Both the position numbers and the translations under genes were made by a program. 18,240 nucleotides of DNA from an uncultured Erysipelotrichales bacterium (lineage in GTDB: Bacteria > Bacillota_I > Bacilli_A > Erysipelotrichales > Coprobacillaceae). The DNA is taken from the NCBI GenBank assembly GCA_910579135.1, contig CAJTTM010000047.1, forward strand, positions 1-18,240. Direction: 5' to 3'. The first letter of the stretch is position 1; the number at the start of each line of letters is the position of its first letter. The notes below the pieces were generated by a model that saw only the letters and a program-made list of their open reading frames with translations, searched no databases and was not told where the DNA came from. Below are positions 15,674 through 18,240 of the stretch, in pieces.

Positions 15674-16353
15674 TATCTAATAACCTCATCTTTTTTAATC
15701 TTACCATCTTCAATAACGATTACTCTATCTGCTTGCATCGCAATTCTTTCATCATGAGTAATTACAATCAATGTTTGATTATACATCTTTTGAGTTAATT
15801 TTAATAAATCTATAACTTCTTTACTATTTTTAGAATCTAAATTCCCTGTTGGTTCGTCTGCTAATACTAATGATGGTCCATTCATTAAGGCTCTACCAAT
15901 AGATACTCTTTGTTGTTGTCCACCGCTTAATTCCTTAGGTAAATGATGACTTCTACCTTCTAACATCAATACTTTTAATAATTCATTCAGTCTTTTTTTA
16001 TCAACTTTACGATTATCTAATAATACTGGTAGTGTCATATTTTCTTCAACAGTTAGTATTGGAATCAAATTATAGAACTGATATATCAATCCTACTTCTC
16101 TTCTTCTAAAAATTGCTAAATTTTCTTCACTTTGTTTATAGACATTAACTCCATTCACAAATACTTCACCACTAGTTGGTTTATCTACTCCACCAATAAG
16201 ATGTAATAAAGTTGATTTTCCAGATCCTGATGATCCTACAATCGCAATAAACTCACCTTTTTCCACATGAAAAGAAACATGATCTAATGCAACAACTTTG
16301 TTTTCACCTTCTCCATATACTTTTGTTAAGTTTTTCACTTCTAATATAGCCAT
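15673..16353 (-). CDS. ABC transporter ATP-binding protein (MacB/LolD/BceA type)
   Basis: A 226-aa ATPase subunit with complete motifs: Walker A GSSGSGKST (40-48), Q-loop Gln92 in YQFYNLIP, signature LSGGQQQRV (142-150), Walker B LVLADEP (162-168) followed by TGNLDS, and switch His200. The sequence type (RREVGLIYQ, LADEPTGNLD) is that of the MacB/LolD group, which partners FtsX-like permeases. The ATG is preceded by GTGAGG at seven bases. It overlaps the permease by one base, so the two subunits are made in a coupled fashion. The promoter directly upstream contains the repeat array attributed to the adjacent two-component system. Confidence 0.95.
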   Translation of the reverse strand: MAILEVKNLTKVYGEGENKVVALDHVSFHVEKGEFIAIVGSSGSGKSTLLHLIGGVDKPTSGEVFVNGVNVYKQSEENLAIFRRREVGLIYQFYNLIPILTVEENMTLPVLLDNRKVDKKRLNELLKVLMLEGRSHHLPKELSGGQQQRVSIGRALMNGPSLVLADEPTGNLDSKNSKEVIDLLKLTQKMYNQTLIVITHDERIAMQADRVIVIEDGKIKKDEVIR

Positions 16354-16376
16354 ACTGTAACCTCACTTTCACTTAC

Positions 16377-16432
16377 ATTATAGTTATTAACCATGACTAA
16401 AAAGTGACTCTATTATGACAGTTTTGTCACTT
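16377..16432 (-). promoter_or_regulatory. ABC operon promoter with 11-bp-phased response-regulator-like repeats
   Basis: On the minus strand a TATAAT (16382-16377) has no credible -35. Instead three 7-mers lie upstream at exact 11-bp steps: TAGTCAT (16399-16393), GAGTCAC (16410-16404) and CTGTCAT (16421-16415), each separated by 4 bp. The nearest ends 10 bp before the -10. A further half-site in the same phase but inverted (AAGTGAC, 16432-16426) creates a perfect TGACA-N4-TGTCA palindrome (16416-16429). Direct 7+4 repeats are how PhoB/OmpR-family regulators bind, and TGACA-N4-TGTCA resembles the BceR-type box, so the neighbouring regulator is the obvious candidate. The array overlaps the stop codon of the kinase gene. 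Confidence 0.65.
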
Positions 16433-17384
16433 AAATCGTTTCTTTATAGAAATGTATAATAAATTTTGCTCCTGGATAACTATTTTCTGCAGTAATTATT
16501 CCATTTTGACTTTCTATAATTTTTTTAGATAACGCTAATCCTATACCCACACTATTTTGATGAGAATTTTGTCCTTTATAAAACCTTTCAAAAAGATGTG
16601 GCAAATCTTTTGGGTCAATCCCCTTTCCATTATCTTGAATAATCACTTCACTATATAAAGGATTATCCTCTATTACTATTTTTAATATTCCACCAACATC
16701 CAAATGTTCTAAACAATTCTTAACAATATTAGAAATAGCTTCTAATATCCATTGTTTATCTCCATATAATATTGTTTCTTTTGAATGTTCATATTCTAAT
16801 TGAATATCTTTTAAATCCATATAGATTTCAAATGGTTCTATAACTTTTTTTATCAGTTCATCGCAATCAATTTCCTCTTTATTAAATTTAATAGAATGTG
16901 CATCTATTTGAGCAAGTTTCATCAATGATTGAATCAACCACTCTATCTTATCTAATAATTTTATTTCTTCTTTTAGTAATTCTTTCTTTTCTTGATTTGT
17001 TAATTGATTATCTTTTAATCTTTCTACGATAAGATTTAAAGATGTTAATGGTGTTTTAATTTGATGTGATACATCTTCTAATGATTCTTTTAATAATAAT
17101 CTTTCTTGTTGTAATAATTCATTTTGATTATGTAATTTTAATACTAGTTTTTGAATTTCATTTTCTAATATACATAAAGCTCCTTCATTATATTCATTAA
17201 TATATAATTCTTTATCATGATACAATATATCATCTATTTGTTTAGAAATATCTTCTAATTTTTTATCTTTGTGTTTTTTATCTAGTAGAAATATAAGAGA
17301 AATAAGCAATAACAATACACCTGTTTTTATAGAAATAATAAATCCTACAATTATAAAAACTATAATAATAAAATTAATCACCAA
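16431..17384 (-). CDS. Intramembrane-sensing histidine kinase
   Basis: A 317-aa sensor kinase. Two hydrophobic helices (about 3-19 and 22-35) are joined by almost no external loop, the layout of intramembrane-sensing kinases (BceS type) that sense through a partner ABC transporter rather than by binding a ligand outside. A coiled linker (about 40-103) leads to the HisKA helix with phosphoacceptor His107 in DVSHQIKTPLTSL, then the HATPase domain with the N box (NIVKN, 219-223), DNGKGI (251-256), LFERFYKG (264-271) and GIGLAL (280-285). No ATG exists before the membrane segment. Initiation must be at TTG (17384) or GTG (17381), with AGGAT six or nine bases upstream. It overlaps the response regulator by 8-11 bases, so translation is coupled to that gene. 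Confidence 0.92.
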   Translation of the reverse strand: MVINFIIIVFIIVGFIISIKTGVLLLLISLIFLLDKKHKDKKLEDISKQIDDILYHDKELYINEYNEGALCILENEIQKLVLKLHNQNELLQQERLLLKESLEDVSHQIKTPLTSLNLIVERLKDNQLTNQEKKELLKEEIKLLDKIEWLIQSLMKLAQIDAHSIKFNKEEIDCDELIKKVIEPFEIYMDLKDIQLEYEHSKETILYGDKQWILEAISNIVKNCLEHLDVGGILKIVIEDNPLYSEVIIQDNGKGIDPKDLPHLFERFYKGQNSHQNSVGIGLALSKKIIESQNGIITAENSYPGAKFIIHFYKETI

Positions 17385-18045
17385 GTTTATATCCTAATCC
17401 TCTTATTGTTTTAATAATTATTGGATTTTGAGGATCATCTTCTATCTTATTTCTTATTCTTTTAATATAAACACTTAATGTATTATCATTAACATCTTCC
17501 TTTGATATATTCCATATTTCTTCTAATAACATATCCCTTGTAATAATTCTTCCTTGATTTGAAAAGAATAATAAAAGTAATTTATATTCTAATGCTGAAA
17601 GGAAGATTTGTTGATTATTTTTTAATACTTTTCCTGATGATACATTGATTGATATATTTTGATATTCACATATCGTTTCTTGTGTTTTATATCGACGTAA
17701 TACATTTTCTATTCTAGATAATAATACTCTTGGTTTAAATGGCTTTGGTATATAATCATCTGCTCCCATATTTAAACCAGTTACTTCACTAAACTCATCA
17801 TTACTAGCAGTTAAAAAAATAATAGGAATATTCTTATAATCTTTTATTTCATTATACAATGAAAATCCATGCCCTTGTTTTAAACTTAAATCAAGTAATG
17901 CAATATCTATAGATTTATCATATATAATATCCATCGCCTTATCCTGCCCATCTGCACAATAAACAATATAATGTTCTTGTTTTAATATTGATGTCAAATG
18001 TTTTACAATTGTTTCATCATCTTCAACTAATAATAATTTAATCAT
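17374..18045 (-). CDS. OmpR/PhoB-family response regulator
   Basis: A 223-aa two-component regulator. The receiver domain (1-115) has the acidic pair Asp9/Asp10, phosphoacceptor Asp52 in IALLDLSL, Thr79 and Lys101 in the YIPKPF block. The C-terminal winged-helix domain (about 126-222) carries SALEYKLLLLF and the signature NTLSVYIKRIRNKIEDDPQN followed by IIKTIRGLGYKL. The frame allows starts at GTG 18054 and ATG 18051, but AAGGTG overlaps or abuts them, while ATG 18045 sits six bases after it and begins with the canonical MIKLLLVEDD, so 18045 is chosen. It is first in a leftward unit with the kinase and, perhaps by readthrough, the ABC genes. Its likely target is the repeat array upstream of the ATPase gene. 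Confidence 0.95.
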   Translation of the reverse strand: MIKLLLVEDDETIVKHLTSILKQEHYIVYCADGQDKAMDIIYDKSIDIALLDLSLKQGHGFSLYNEIKDYKNIPIIFLTASNDEFSEVTGLNMGADDYIPKPFKPRVLLSRIENVLRRYKTQETICEYQNISINVSSGKVLKNNQQIFLSALEYKLLLLFFSNQGRIITRDMLLEEIWNISKEDVNDNTLSVYIKRIRNKIEDDPQNPIIIKTIRGLGYKLGD

Positions 18046-18062
18046 ATTCATCACCTTAATTA

Positions 18063-18090
18063 ATTATAAAATAATATAAAAACAAGTCAA
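18063..18090 (-). promoter_or_regulatory. Promoter of the response regulator-kinase unit
   Basis: Minus-strand TTGACT (18090-18085) and TATAAT (18068-18063) are separated by 16 bp. The leader before the ribosome-binding site AAGGTG would be very short. Confidence 0.55.
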
Positions 18091-18187
18091 TATTTATAAC
18101 TCTTGTATTCTATTTATAGATCATTTACTAAATTTATTCTACTTATATTCTGCATTTAGTACAAAAATATTAATTTAACAATAGTAA

Positions 18188-18213
18188 AAGGTAATATCAA
18201 CCGATATTACCTT
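18188..18213 (-). terminator. Probable terminator of a leftward gene beyond the right edge
   Basis: AAGGTAATATC (18188-18198) pairs with GATATTACCTT (18203-18213), an 11-bp stem with a 4-nt loop. Read on the minus strand it is followed by TTTTACTATTG, a short U run; read on the plus strand no U run follows. It therefore fits the end of a minus-strand gene lying to the right. The 18214-18240 stretch has stop codons in all three minus frames within or near it, so that gene's end cannot be assigned to a frame with confidence. The 97 bases between this hairpin and the regulator promoter show nothing else I can support. Confidence 0.6.
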
Positions 18214-18240
18214 AATGTATTAATTCTCTCTTCTCTTTCT

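Noticed and set aside
18212..18240. C-terminal end of a minus-strand gene at the right edge
   Set aside because: A gene end is likely because of the hairpin at 18188-18213, but all three minus frames reach a stop within these few codons, so no frame can be preferred.
1..18240. Search by eye for CRISPR arrays, tRNA genes, IS ends or prophage genes
   Set aside because: No regularly spaced repeats, cloverleaf-like sequences, transposase motifs or phage proteins were seen; the tandem repeats found are short and confined to promoters.

Overview
The window is chromosomal DNA of a very AT-rich, Gram-positive-type bacterium. A-ending and T-ending codons dominate, Shine-Dalgarno sites are strong (AGGAGG, GAAAGGAG), most transcription units end in compact hairpins, and promoters are of the SigA type, often with a TGn extended -10. 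The mnmG-rsmG pair, the intramembrane-sensing kinase beside an FtsX-type ABC transporter, and the general protein style fit a low-GC Bacillota, most likely a gut Erysipelotrichales/Coprobacillaceae relative. That taxonomic guess is inference. I see no IS element, phage gene, CRISPR array, tRNA or rRNA.

Layout. Positions 1-54 hold the last codons of an unidentified plus-strand gene, followed by a hairpin shared with a leftward HAD phosphatase (88-888). Two more leftward genes follow: DUF4186 (964-1332) and, overlapping it by 8 bp, a PIF1-type helicase (1325-2731). Diverging from the helicase is a rightward pair of membrane proteins: a cytosolic zinc-ribbon protein with an external Ig-like (Big_2) and YARHG domain (2876-4480), and a second single-pass protein (4493-5254). 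They converge through a shared hairpin on rsmG and mnmG, which are tRNA and rRNA modification genes overlapping or abutting in one leftward operon. mnmG diverges from a small CoA-binding protein gene (7961-8344) with a textbook terminator.

A rightward accessory block follows: an AraC-family regulator (8448-9278), an EamA/DMT exporter overlapping it by ATGA, and a DUF2000 gene overlapping the exporter by 17 bp. The DUF2000 gene is interrupted by one in-frame TAA. Next comes a MATE efflux gene (10699-12036). Its promoter lies upstream of a 20-bp hairpin that ends in a U run immediately before the ribosome-binding site, an arrangement that looks like an attenuator. A D,D-carboxypeptidase of the S11 family (12091-13230) has an extra N-terminal domain and lacks the usual C-terminal one.

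The right end is a leftward sense-and-export module: response regulator (17374-18045), intramembrane-sensing histidine kinase, ABC ATPase and an 806-residue FtsX-type permease. The short gap between kinase and ATPase contains the most structured regulatory DNA in the window. Three 7-bp repeats sit at an exact 11-bp period and end 10 bp before a TATAAT, with an inverted half-site in the same phase. This looks like an OmpR/PhoB-family binding array that takes the place of a -35 box. The simplest reading is that the kinase and regulator detect an envelope-active compound and switch on the transporter.

No clearly new biological system is established here. The best candidates for follow-up are the regulatory array at 16377-16432, the MATE leader at 10587-10691, the broken DUF2000 gene, and the helicase-DUF4186 and zinc-ribbon/YARHG pairs.
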